Positions 17,270 through 26,500 of a DNA stretch of 41,820 nt are shown one piece after another. The position numbers were made by a program, and so were the translations under genes. Source of the DNA: Marvinbryantia sp. (GTDB lineage: Bacteria > Bacillota > Clostridia > Lachnospirales > Lachnospiraceae); assembly GCA_016297895.1 (NCBI GenBank), contig JAEDFS010000014.1, positions 1-41,820 of the forward strand, read 5' to 3'. Position 1 is the first letter of the stretch. Every line of letters starts with the position of its first letter. The notes below the pieces were generated by a model. The model made no database searches, was not told where the DNA came from, and saw only the letters and a program-made list of their open reading frames with translations.

Positions 17270-18452
17270 GGATATCCTCCCCTCTGTAACGTGCAATGGC
17301 TGCACAGTCCTTATCTCCTCTTCCTGATATGGTGATCACGATGATCTTGTCTTTATCCATGGCGGGCGCCAGCTTTCTTGCGTAGGCCACTGCATGTGCA
17401 GACTCGATAGCCGGGATGATTCCCTCCGTCTTTGCCAGGTATTCGAAGGCCTCTACTGCCTCATCATCGGTCACCGGAACATATTTTGCACGCCCGATAT
17501 CATGGAGATGGGCATGCTCCGGTCCGATGCCCGGATAATCAAGACCTGCGGAAATGGAATAGACCGGAGCGATCTGTCCATACTGATCCTGACAAAAATA
17601 AGATTTCATTCCGTGGAAGATTCCCACACGTCCGGTATTTACCGTTGCCGCTGTCTCAAAGGTATCGATGCCTCTTCCCGCTGCCTCACAGCCGATCAGT
17701 TCCACCTCTTTGTCTTCAATAAAATGATAGAAGCTTCCGATGGCGTTGGAGCCGCCTCCCACACAGGCTATCACGGCATCCGGCAGTTTTCCTTCTTTTT
17801 CCATAAGCTGTTCTTTGATCTCTTTTGAGATCACTGCCTGAAAATCACGGACAATGGTGGGGAAGGGATGGGGTCCCATAACGGAACCGAGACAGTAATG
17901 GGTATCGGCAATCCGGCTGGTCCATTCTCTCATGGCCTCGGACACCGCATCTTTTAAGGTTGCGGTTCCCGTCTTCACCGGAACCACTTCCGCACCCAGC
18001 AGGCGCATCCGGTACACATTCAGTGCCTGACGGATGGTGTCCTCTTCTCCCATAAATACCACACATTCCATGCCAAGCAGTGCCGCTGCGGTAGCTGTCG
18101 CAACGCCGTGCTGACCGGCTCCTGTCTCGGCGATCAGCCTGGTCTTTCCCATTTTCTTCGCCAGCAGCGCCTGTCCCAGCACGTTGTTGATCTTATGGGC
18201 GCCGGTGTGATTCAGATCTTCTCTTTTCAGATATATTTTAGCACCGCCCAGATCTTTTGTCATCTTTTCCGCATAATATAACCTGGAAGGTCTGCCTGCA
18301 TATTCATTGAATAATTCCGTAAGCTCCCGGTTAAACTCCGGATCTTTTTTATAATGGTCATAGGCCTCTTCCAGTTCTATGACCGCATTCATCAGCGTCT
18401 CCGGAATATACTGCCCGCCATGTATTCCAAAACGTCCTTTTTCGTTTGTCAT
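17262..18452 (-). CDS. trpB: Tryptophan synthase beta subunit
   Basis: A 396-residue PLP enzyme that condenses indole with serine to give tryptophan. The PLP lysine lies in NHTGAHKINNVLGQ, followed by AETGAGQHGVATA and the phosphate-binding GGGSNAIG. It is the canonical TrpB1 type that pairs with TrpA, encoded next door. I place the start at the ATG at 18452, which has AAGGAAG upstream and overlaps the trpF stop in an ATGA. The frame continues 40 codons upstream into trpF but lacks a supporting site. The stop is TAG, overlapping trpA by 8 bases. Confidence 0.97.
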   Translation of the reverse strand: MTNEKGRFGIHGGQYIPETLMNAVIELEEAYDHYKKDPEFNRELTELFNEYAGRPSRLYYAEKMTKDLGGAKIYLKREDLNHTGAHKINNVLGQALLAKKMGKTRLIAETGAGQHGVATATAAALLGMECVVFMGEEDTIRQALNVYRMRLLGAEVVPVKTGTATLKDAVSEAMREWTSRIADTHYCLGSVMGPHPFPTIVRDFQAVISKEIKEQLMEKEGKLPDAVIACVGGGSNAIGSFYHFIEDKEVELIGCEAAGRGIDTFETAATVNTGRVGIFHGMKSYFCQDQYGQIAPVYSISAGLDYPGIGPEHAHLHDIGRAKYVPVTDDEAVEAFEYLAKTEGIIPAIESAHAVAYARKLAPAMDKDKIIVITISGRGDKDCAAIARYRGEDIHE

Positions 18453-19075
18453 CGTATTTCTTCCTTTCCTTCTGCACTGCGCACCGTGCAGACAAATTGC
18501 TTTATTTTCTCTCTGTCCTTGACTCCCTCTGTCTCGATTCCGGAACTGACATCCACACCGAAGGGCTTCCACCTTCTGACTGCCTCACTGATATTTTCCA
18601 GGCTCAGACCTCCGGCAAGAAAATACGGTCTCTCCACTTTCTGCAGCAGGTTCCAGTCAAACACACTGCCGGTACCGCCGCTTCCCGAATCCAGCAGCAC
18701 CAGATCCGCCGTACTGTCCCTGATCTCCTCCATGGGTGTCTCCTCCATGCGAAAGGCTTTAATCAGAGGCCGGTCTGTCAGGCTGCGAAGCCGCCTTATG
18801 TATTCCTCATCCTCGCCTCCGTGAAGCTGGGCCAGATCAATGATTCCTTCATTTAAAAGACCTGCCACGATCTCCGGCTCTTCTCTTACAAACACTCCCA
18901 CCGCCCGGATTCCCGGATGGAGGGCTTTCTTTAATTCTGCCGCCCGTTCCCCGGTCACATATCGTCTGCTCTTTCTTGCAAACACAAAACCGATATAATC
19001 CGGCTGCCACTCATTGACCGCCTCTATATCCTCCGGTCTGGTCAGGCCGCAAAGTTTGATCCTGGTTCCGGTCAT
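18449..19075 (-). CDS. trpF: Phosphoribosylanthranilate isomerase
   Basis: A 208-residue TIM-barrel enzyme converting N-(5-phosphoribosyl)anthranilate to the carboxyphenylamino-deoxyribulose-phosphate substrate of TrpC. The family start IKLCGLTRPEDI carries the catalytic Cys, LAQLHGGED is in the middle, and LAGGLSLENISEAV plus DVSSGIETEGVKD close the phosphate site. The ATG overlaps the trpC stop and the stop overlaps trpB, both as ATGA-type junctions. It is a separate gene, not fused to trpC as in enterobacteria. Confidence 0.97.
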   Translation of the reverse strand: MTGTRIKLCGLTRPEDIEAVNEWQPDYIGFVFARKSRRYVTGERAAELKKALHPGIRAVGVFVREEPEIVAGLLNEGIIDLAQLHGGEDEEYIRRLRSLTDRPLIKAFRMEETPMEEIRDSTADLVLLDSGSGGTGSVFDWNLLQKVERPYFLAGGLSLENISEAVRRWKPFGVDVSSGIETEGVKDREKIKQFVCTVRSAEGKEEIR

Positions 19076-19854
19076 CTCTCTCCCCGCAGCTCCTTCAGTT
19101 TTTTCTTTTTATCTTCGGAACGCATCAGTGTCTCTCCCACCAGCGCCGCATCCGCTCCGATCTCTCTGAGGATCTGAATATCCCCGGCGCTCTTCACTCC
19201 GCTTTCCGAAACAAATAACACCTCCGGCGGGATCAGACTTCGAAGTCTTCTGCTGTTTTCTGTATCCACGGTAAAATCCTTCAGATTTCTGTTGTTCACA
19301 CCGATCACCCTGGCTCCCGCCTTCAGTGCCGTCTCCACTTCTTTTTCTTCATGAGCCTCCACCAGGGCACTCAGTCCCAGTTCATCGCAGATACCGATGT
19401 ATTCCCGGATCTCGTTTTCCGAAAGGATGGAGCAGATGAGAAGAACCGCCGAAGCTCCCAGCACTTTCGCCTCATAGATCATATATTCATCCACCGTAAA
19501 GTCTTTTCTCAGGCAGGGGATCGATACGTTTTCGGCAATTTCTTTCAGATACTCATCACTTCCCAGAAACCACTCAGGCTCTGTCAGCACGGAGATCGCA
19601 TCTGCTCCCGCCGCCTCATATTCCCTGGCAATCTCAAGATAGGGAAACTCCGGTGCGATCAGTCCTTTGGAGGGTGAGGCTTTTTTGCATTCACAGATGA
19701 ATGCGATGTCCGGTCCTGCCAGTGCCTTTTCAAAGGAAAAGGTACCTTGCGGAAGTGACAATGCCTGCTGCCGCATTTCCTGCAGAGTTATTTTGCATTT
19801 AGCCTGCTCTGCACGCTCCCTGGCATGATCCGCAAGCTGATCCAGTATGGTCAT
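19072..19854 (-). CDS. trpC: Indole-3-glycerol phosphate synthase
   Basis: A 260-residue TIM-barrel enzyme that closes the indole ring to give indole-3-glycerol phosphate. Typical motifs are FICECKKASPSKG with the catalytic lysines, LTEPEWFLGSDEYL, CLRKDFTVDEYMIYEA, VIGVNNRNLKDF and FVSESGVKS. GGGGAGG precedes the ATG at 19854. It starts 3 bases after the trpD stop. Confidence 0.97.
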   Translation of the reverse strand: MTILDQLADHARERAEQAKCKITLQEMRQQALSLPQGTFSFEKALAGPDIAFICECKKASPSKGLIAPEFPYLEIAREYEAAGADAISVLTEPEWFLGSDEYLKEIAENVSIPCLRKDFTVDEYMIYEAKVLGASAVLLICSILSENEIREYIGICDELGLSALVEAHEEKEVETALKAGARVIGVNNRNLKDFTVDTENSRRLRSLIPPEVLFVSESGVKSAGDIQILREIGADAALVGETLMRSEDKKKKLKELRGER

Positions 19855-19857
19855 AGG

Positions 19858-20880
19858 TTACTCCTCCCCATTGCTGATCTTAATACATTTCTGAAGCGTT
19901 TCCAGTGCTTTTCCGGAATCGATCAGCTCTGCTGCCAGTTCGATTCCCTCTTTCATGGTCTCTGCTTTTCCTCCGATATACAGAGAAGCACCTGCATTCA
20001 TCAGCACCGCATCCCTCTTGGGCCCTTTGGCGCCTTTTAAGATATCAAGGGTGATCTGTGCATTTTCCTCAGGAGTACCGCCCACCAGATTCTCTTTGCT
20101 GCACCTCTTCAGTCCAAACTCTTCCGGTGTGATGGTATAATTTCTCATCCATCCGTCTTTGAATTCACATACTGTGGTAGGTGCACTCAGAGAGATCTCA
20201 TCCAATTTGTCCTGACCGTACACCACCATTCCCCGTTCTACGCCAAGGCTGATCAGTACCTGTGCCAGGGGTTCTACCAGATATTCGTCGTAGACACCCA
20301 GAAGCTGCCTTTTGGGACTTCCAGGATTGGTAAGAGGTCCCAGGATATTAAATACGGTCCGAAATCCCAGTTCTTTGCGGATCGGTCCCACATATTTCAT
20401 GGAAGTATGATATTTCTGTGCAAAGAAGAAACACATACCTGCTTTTTCCAGAAGCTCCACACATTTCTCAGGATCCTGCTGAATGTTCACACCAAGAGCC
20501 TCCAGACAGTCTGCGGTTCCGCACTTGGAGGACGCTGCCCGGTTCCCGTGTTTTGCCACTTTCATTCCTCCTGCAGCCGCAACCAGGGCTGAGGTAGTAG
20601 AAATATTAAAGCTGTGAGCGCCGTCTCCGCCGGTACCGACGATCTCAAAAAGCTCCATATCGGTCTCCACCTTTGTGGCATGATCTCTCATGGCTGCCGC
20701 ACAGCCTGCAATTTCCACGATCGTCTCTGCCTTAGTGCTCTTGGTGGACAGTGCTGCCAGAAATGCGGAATTCTGTGTGGCTGTGGTGCTTCCGCTCATG
20801 ATCTCATTCATGACTCCATAGGCTTCTTCATAGGTCAGGTCTTCTTTGTTTACAATTTTTACGATAGCTTCTTTGATCAT
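19858..20880 (-). CDS. trpD: Anthranilate phosphoribosyltransferase
   Basis: A 340-residue type III phosphoribosyltransferase joining anthranilate to PRPP. The glycine-rich PRPP loop VGTGGDGAHSFNIST, the KHGNRAASSKCGTAD segment and the acidic metal-binding region near YGQDKLDEIS are visible. It is a stand-alone protein, not fused to TrpG. It starts 15 bases after trpG. Confidence 0.97.
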   Translation of the reverse strand: MIKEAIVKIVNKEDLTYEEAYGVMNEIMSGSTTATQNSAFLAALSTKSTKAETIVEIAGCAAAMRDHATKVETDMELFEIVGTGGDGAHSFNISTTSALVAAAGGMKVAKHGNRAASSKCGTADCLEALGVNIQQDPEKCVELLEKAGMCFFFAQKYHTSMKYVGPIRKELGFRTVFNILGPLTNPGSPKRQLLGVYDEYLVEPLAQVLISLGVERGMVVYGQDKLDEISLSAPTTVCEFKDGWMRNYTITPEEFGLKRCSKENLVGGTPEENAQITLDILKGAKGPKRDAVLMNAGASLYIGGKAETMKEGIELAAELIDSGKALETLQKCIKISNGEE

Positions 20881-20895
20881 TGTCCTGTCTCTCCT

Positions 20896-21462
20896 CTATT
20901 TATTGATAAAATTTTTCAGCATCTGTTTTCCATCGGGTGTCATGATGGATTCCGGATGAAACTGCACACCAAATATGGGATATTCGATATGCTGTACCGC
21001 CATGACTTCTCCGTCTTCGGTCACCGCCGTCACCTTCAGGCATTCCGGAATCGTCGCTGCCTCTGCCGCCAGAGAATGATATCTGGCCACCGGCGCTTTC
21101 TTGGGACATCCTTCAAATAACGGGCAGTTCTTATCAAATGTTGCCTCCGACTGTTTTCCGTGCATCAGCTCTTTTGCATAAGTGACCTTCGCTCCCAGGG
21201 CTGCACAGATGGCCTGATGCCCCAGGCAGACTCCCAGGATGGGAATCTCCGATCCCAGCTTCTGTACTGTCTCTATGATCACTCCTGCATCCTCCGGTCT
21301 TCCCGGCCCCGGCGATAAAATGATGCGGTCCGGATGAAGCTCCCGGATCTGTTCCACTGTCATCTCATCGTTTCGGATCACCCGGATATCCGGCTCAATT
21401 TCCCCGACCAGCTGATACAGGTTATAGGAAAAACTGTCATAATTATCAATCAGTAAAATCAT
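20896..21462 (-). CDS. trpG: Anthranilate synthase glutamine amidotransferase subunit
   Basis: A 188-residue class I glutaminase that supplies ammonia to TrpE. The triad is visible: Cys in ILGVCLGHQAI, and His and Glu in VQFHPESI. The NYDSFSYNL start and SPGPGRPEDAG oxyanion loop are typical. I choose the ATG at 21462, with GGAGG 7 bases upstream; a GTG two codons earlier is too close to that site. The intergenic gap to trpE is 2 bases. A role also in folate synthesis (PabA) cannot be excluded. Confidence 0.96.
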   Translation of the reverse strand: MILLIDNYDSFSYNLYQLVGEIEPDIRVIRNDEMTVEQIRELHPDRIILSPGPGRPEDAGVIIETVQKLGSEIPILGVCLGHQAICAALGAKVTYAKELMHGKQSEATFDKNCPLFEGCPKKAPVARYHSLAAEAATIPECLKVTAVTEDGEVMAVQHIEYPIFGVQFHPESIMTPDGKQMLKNFINK

Positions 21463-21464
21463 TC

Positions 21465-22925
21465 TCACGCCTCCTGTGCAAGCTTCAGAGCATTTACCAC
21501 TGCCTTCGCTTTATTGATGCATTCCTGATATTCTTTTTCCGGAACGGAATCTGCCACGATACCGGCACCGCTTCTTACAAATACTTTGCCGTTCTTTTTG
21601 TATGCGATGCGAATGGCAATACAGGTATCCATATTTCCGGTAAAATCAATATATCCGATGGCTCCGCCGTAAATTCCCCGTTTGTTGTTTTCCAGTTCTC
21701 CGATCAGCTGACAGGCCCGGATCTTGGGCGCCCCGGAAAGTGTTCCTGCCGGAAGCACTGCCTCCACGGCATCCAGCGCATCAAATTCTTCCCGGATCTC
21801 TCCTCTTACGGTGGAGCCGATATGCATCACATGGGAATACCTCTCAATGCATCGAAGCTTTTCCACCTGTACCGTGCCGAATCTGCTGATCTTCCCAAGA
21901 TCATTCCGCCCCAGATCCACCAGCATATGATGTTCTGCCAGCTCTTTCTCATCTGCCAGCAGTTCCTTTTCCAGGGCCAGATCCTCTTCCTCTGTCTTTC
22001 CCCTGGGCCTTGTTCCCGCCAGCGGGAATGTATGAAGCACTCCGTTTTCCAGCTTCACCAGAGTTTCCGGAGAAGCACCGGCTACCTCTACGTCCGTCCC
22101 GGAAAAATAGAACATATAGGGCGAAGGATTCAGAGTTCGAAGGATCCGGTAAGTATTGAGAAGACTTCCCTCAAAGGGTGCACTGAGCCGGTTGGAAAGC
22201 ACGATCTGGAAAATATCTCCCTCCCGGATATAATGCTTTGCCTTTTCCACCATCTCACAGTAGGTATCCTTGTCAAACAGCGGTGTCACTTCCCCTGTCA
22301 GATGACCTGCCGGTTCTTTCTTTTTCTCACCGTTCAGCAACAGATCCCGAAGCTGATGAAGCTCCATCACGGCCTTATTGTATCCGGTCTCCGGATCCTC
22401 CAGAGACATGTTGACCATCAAAACGATCTTCTGACGGAAGTTGTCAAAAGCAATGACCTTATCAAACAGCATCAGGTCCACATCTTTAAATTCCTCGCTA
22501 TCCTCTGTCTCTCTTTTCACTGAAGGCTCACTGTAAGTAAGATAGTCATAGGAAAAATATCCTACCAGACCTCCGGTAAAGGAGGGCAGATAGTCAAAAT
22601 GAGGGCTCTTATAATCTGCCAGGATCTGTCGGAGAAATGCCGACGGATCTTTTGTCTGAAATGTCACATTTCCCGCTTTCATCGTTCCGCCTATACAGGT
22701 GATCTCCATTTTGGGATCAAATCCCAGAAACGTATAACGCCCCCACTTCTCTTTTTCCGCCACAGACTCCAGCATATAGCAATGGGTCGACACATTCTTC
22801 AGAATTTTCAGTGCCTCAATGGGGGTGCAGATATCCGATAAGATCTCACAGCTTACCGGAAGTACCTTGTACTCACCGCCTGCAGCTATTTTTTTCACCT
22901 CGCTAAGTTCCGGTAAAATCTTCAT
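21465..22925 (-). CDS. trpE: Anthranilate synthase component I
   Basis: A 486-residue chorismate-utilising enzyme making anthranilate with ammonia from TrpG. An N-terminal CYMLESV segment corresponds to the LLES tryptophan-binding motif, so feedback inhibition is expected. The C-terminal catalytic domain shows IFQIVLSNR, the PLAGTRPRG loop, LPAGTLSGAPK and YGGAIGYIDF. It is the first cistron of the operon; AGGAGG lies ahead of the ATG at 22925. The ATG lies about 50 bases after the T-box terminator. Confidence 0.97.
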   Translation of the reverse strand: MKILPELSEVKKIAAGGEYKVLPVSCEILSDICTPIEALKILKNVSTHCYMLESVAEKEKWGRYTFLGFDPKMEITCIGGTMKAGNVTFQTKDPSAFLRQILADYKSPHFDYLPSFTGGLVGYFSYDYLTYSEPSVKRETEDSEEFKDVDLMLFDKVIAFDNFRQKIVLMVNMSLEDPETGYNKAVMELHQLRDLLLNGEKKKEPAGHLTGEVTPLFDKDTYCEMVEKAKHYIREGDIFQIVLSNRLSAPFEGSLLNTYRILRTLNPSPYMFYFSGTDVEVAGASPETLVKLENGVLHTFPLAGTRPRGKTEEEDLALEKELLADEKELAEHHMLVDLGRNDLGKISRFGTVQVEKLRCIERYSHVMHIGSTVRGEIREEFDALDAVEAVLPAGTLSGAPKIRACQLIGELENNKRGIYGGAIGYIDFTGNMDTCIAIRIAYKKNGKVFVRSGAGIVADSVPEKEYQECINKAKAVVNALKLAQEA

Positions 22926-22972
22926 ACGTTATTCCTCCTGTTAAAAACTCGCTTGCAGCCATTTCTTATATC

Positions 22973-23012
22973 AAAAAAAGTCCCTGACAGAAGAATCTCT
23001 TCTGTCAAGGAC
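22973..23012 (-). terminator. T-box-controlled terminator
   Basis: Stem formed by GTCCTTGACAGAAG and CTTCTGTCAGGGAC arms around a short loop (22980-23012, minus strand), followed by TTTTTTT (22973-22979). It ends about 50 bases before trpE. Confidence 0.9.
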
Positions 23013-23273
23013 GAATCATACAATCCGCGGTGCCACCTTGATTCACAGTCATCTCACTGTGCGCTTAGCAGGATACTTTCATACCCCCGGCAACTGACGT
23101 ATGCCTCCACGTTGCAGAATACTCTGGACATGATTGCCCATTTGACTGCACCCTCGGCGGTCCATTTGATTATCTGTTTTTCACCCGGCTCTCACCTGCC
23201 CGGACTCTCTGTGGAAGCATAATAACCGTTATCTCCGCTTCATCGGTTTAAATTATTAACTTGCTAAAACTTA
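22973..23273 (-). promoter_or_regulatory. T-box riboswitch leader (tRNA-Trp) of the trp operon
   Basis: Minus-strand leader with the hallmark T-box sequence AAGGTGGCACCGCGG (23025-23039), followed by a strong terminator hairpin and T7. Upstream lie stem-I-type elements: an AGAGAGTCCGG block, a GGTGAGAG motif and ACCGCCGAGGGTGC. The probable specifier codon is TGG (23162-23164) just before that ACC, matching tryptophan and the downstream trp genes. Uncharged tRNA-Trp would stabilise the antiterminator and allow transcription of trpEGDCFBA and the symporter. The specifier position is judged by eye from motif spacing. Confidence 0.9.
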
Positions 23274-23279
23274 TTTATC

Positions 23280-23308
23280 ATGATACCACTGCATACCCGA
23301 TTTGTCAA
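23280..23308 (-). promoter_or_regulatory. Sigma-A promoter of the trp operon
   Basis: Perfect TTGACA (23303-23308), 17-base spacer, TATCAT (23280-23285) on the minus strand. It lies directly upstream of the T-box leader, with transcription start expected near 23273. Confidence 0.87.
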
Positions 23309-23505
23309 CCGGGTTTTTGCTTCAAATGGACACCGATCAGATCCGGTGGAACTTTCCCTGTCCTGGTAAATCTTTTCATTCAGATAATTGGGTATATGCA
23401 GAAAAACTTATTGTCCAGGTCACAAAAAATCATATAAATTTCGTTAGAACAGACCGTTTTAAGTCTCAGAGAAGAGTTTTAGCTCCAGGTGCCCAAAACA
23501 AGAGA
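23309..23505. other. Non-coding stretch between trp promoter and DUF5107 terminator
   Basis: About 200 AT-rich bases with no gene I can support on either strand. A weak plus-strand promoter-like pair (TTGTCC at about 23411, TATAAA 16 bases on) is the only hint of function. Confidence 0.4.
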
Positions 23506-23533
23506 ACCCGGGAAGTATCTACGCTTCCCGGGT
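23506..23533 (-). terminator. Terminator of the DUF5107-TPR gene
   Basis: Perfect 10-bp stem ACCCGGGAAG / CTTCCCGGGT with an 8-base loop. On the minus strand it is followed by TCTCTTGTTTT. It begins 18 bases after the stop codon. Confidence 0.83.
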
Positions 23534-23550
23534 CCCAATTTTCTTCAAAA

Positions 23551-26500
23551 TCACTCCGCATCTTTCAGATACAGTTTTGCCAGCAGATGATGAGGATCCA
23601 GCTTCAGGGTCTCTTCAAAGCAGGTTTTTGCCTTTTCCTTATTGCCCAGACCAAGATTGCCAAGGCCGCAGAGGTAACAGCAATGCGCTTTGTTCTTCTT
23701 TGTAAAGTTCTCATCAAAGATCAGAAGATCCGGATAAGATACTGCAAAGTAATCCATTTTCACTTCATCATAAATATGAGCTTCCCCATAGCTGATCAGC
23801 TTATAGAATCTGGAATTGGAAGCCACCGGCTCGCCCAGTTCTCTCAATGCCATTCCCTGGAACATGATCATATCTGCCGGCTGGTCATTGTAGAACATCA
23901 TTCCTGCCGGTTCATCGGTTCCCGTGCTGGCTGCTGCAAAGAGCTTCTCTGCCTCTTCTTCTTTTCCAAGTGCTTTCTTTACTACGCCCAGGTAATAGTT
24001 GATATGATTATCCTTTGTTCCCTCCAGCTTTCCTTCGCCCAGGTTTTCCGGATAAACAAGTGCCTGTTCCAGAAGCTGTTCTGCCTTCGCATAGTCCTCG
24101 ACTGTGATGGCTTTCTTCGCCATTTCCACCAGAGCCCTGGTGTACTGGGTCGTTGCCTTTCCTTCTCCGCCTTCCCACGGATGGAATTTTCTGCTCATCA
24201 GCAGTTCATAAGCTTTTTCATGATTGCCTGTGAAGTTCTGCAGGGTAATGTATTCAATAAACACATCATCTCTCTTCACAAAGGTATCCGGATATTTCTC
24301 ATAGAATTCCAGACGTTCCTCCACAGAATATTCCAGTTTCTTATACAGCTGATCCAGTTCCAGGAAGATCCGGCAGTCGGTGGGATCCAGGGCAAAGGCT
24401 CTCTCCAGAACTTCCTTTGCCTTATCCGGAAGCTGATATTTGTTATAATAAACCAGCGCCAGGTTCCGAAGAACGGTCGGATAGGTATCATCAAGACGGG
24501 CTGAGGTCTCCCAGGCCTCTTTTGCCTTGTCATACTGACGTTTATCATACCAGAGATTGCCCGCATAATAATAGGATTTTGGAAGCTCCGGTCTCAGCTT
24601 TGCTGCCAGTTCCAGAACAGCAATGTCCTCCAGACGGTTGGGGAAACAGCAGTAAGGATCGCAGGCATCCGCCTTTTCCACCAGTTCTCCTGCTTTTTCT
24701 TCCTGACCCATACCGTACAGGCAGGCTGCGCGGAAATAATCCAGCATGGGCCACTGAGCATCGCAAAGATTCAGAATGCCGTAAGCCTCCTCAAACGCTC
24801 CGCTTTCCATATAATCGATGGCTGCCTGAATAAAGTTCTGATGGAAATTACGCATCTGGGCTTTCAGAGCCTGTCTCTTTTCTTCCCGTTCCTCTTCAGA
24901 GGCCAGAAGTGTCTCTTCAAATCCGGATACATAATCAAAAGGATCTACCTGTTTATTTTCTTTGATCCATGCCTTTGCCTCTTCGATTCTTCCCAGTTTA
25001 CGCAGGATCAGCGCTTTCAGACCTCTTGCCTTAATATTGTGACTGTTCTTCACCAGACCCTTTTCCGCCAGTTCCAGTGCCAGAGGATAAGCTCCCTTTC
25101 CGGCTGCGATGGCTGCCAGATAATAGAAAGACATTTCCTGCTGCTCATTGGACCAGGTTGCCTTAAAGAATGCATCATAGGCCTCGTCATACCGTTTCTG
25201 ACAGAACAGGGTCAGGCCCAGATCATAATATGCCTCACTGTTGTAAGGATTGGGATTCTTCCAGGTCATTCTCTCCAGAGCTTTACGGAAATATTTCTCG
25301 CTCTCTGTCAGAAGTCCGCGGCGAAGCAGCAGCATGCCGTATGCTGTATTCAGACGGATATCTCCTTCATCCCGCTTCAGACCTTCCAGGTAATAGTCAT
25401 CCGGAAGATAGGTAGCATGACGATACTGTTCAATATGAAGTCCGGTCAGATAGAGTTCCTCACAGGTCTGGATCTCTTTTGGGTCCTTTGCAGCCTGTGC
25501 CGGCTCCGGCATTTTGGGAATCTTCTCTTCCAGAGGAGTGAAGGCTACCAGTTCTCTTCCCTGCGCATTTTTTACACGAACGGTAAGCTCTGTTTTTTCT
25601 TTCACCTGAAGCGGCACCTGTTTTTCGTATACCGCTACCGGAGAAATATCAGCCGTGTCTTCAAATACCACACTGCCCTTCTGCTCCAGGATTACTTTCA
25701 CGTCTTTTTCAGCCCCGGTGGTATACACGCACAGGGATACTTCCTGCTCACCGATCTCCATGTTTACCATAGCATCGATGGTGGCATTTTTTACATAGCC
25801 CACTTTTTTATAGGGCATAAAATACTGCTTAAATGTCTTTTCCTCGAAAGGCTTCAGCCAGGTAAAGTCAGGCTGATTATCGGTATAGACACCGGTCATC
25901 AGCTCGATGTACGGACCGTCCTCGTCTGTCAGGTTGCGGTCCCATGCCTTTCCGAAATCACCGCATCCCCAGGTCCACTGCTTCTTGCCCGGAGAAATAT
26001 GATGATCTGCCACATGAAGGATTCCGGCTTCTTTTCCGTAATCATATCCACCCACGAAATCAAAATCCGATTTCTCTGCCATGTAGGAAGTGGGAACGGG
26101 AATATTTTTATAACGGGAAATATCCACACCTGCACTGTAGTCATGTTTATAGTACACACCGGTAGCAATGGGGAATTTTGACACATCACGTTTTCCATGG
26201 TCCATTACCGCATGAACATCGGGCGGAAATACAGACTGGGTCTGATCATTGACCGCTACCGCAGGGTTTGCCCACCACAGGAATGTCTGTGCCATGGGGG
26301 TACGGTTGTAAAGCTGTCCTCGGATCTCAATATATGCCTTGTCGGGATACAGGGTAAAAGAAGCAATTCCTTTTGTTCCGTACATCTGATCCACATCATT
26401 GATCATCACGGTCTTGCTTCCGTCCTCATGCTCCGTCACTGCATAGTCCACCGGAAGATAAGTGGTGGGACGGTGATGCTGGGGCCAGTTAAACTCAATT

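Noticed and set aside
18453..18572. 40-codon N-terminal extension of trpB
   Set aside because: It lies in the trpF gene in another frame, has no ribosome site, and TrpB proteins begin near the ATG at 18452.
22930..23300. Leader-peptide (Trp-codon) attenuator for the trp operon
   Set aside because: No short Trp-rich reading frame with a ribosome site is present; the T-box sequence explains the terminator.
24841..26181. 446-codon plus-strand frame opposite the DUF5107 gene
   Set aside because: Phe/Ile/Cys-rich shadow sequence in a region fully used by the minus-strand gene.
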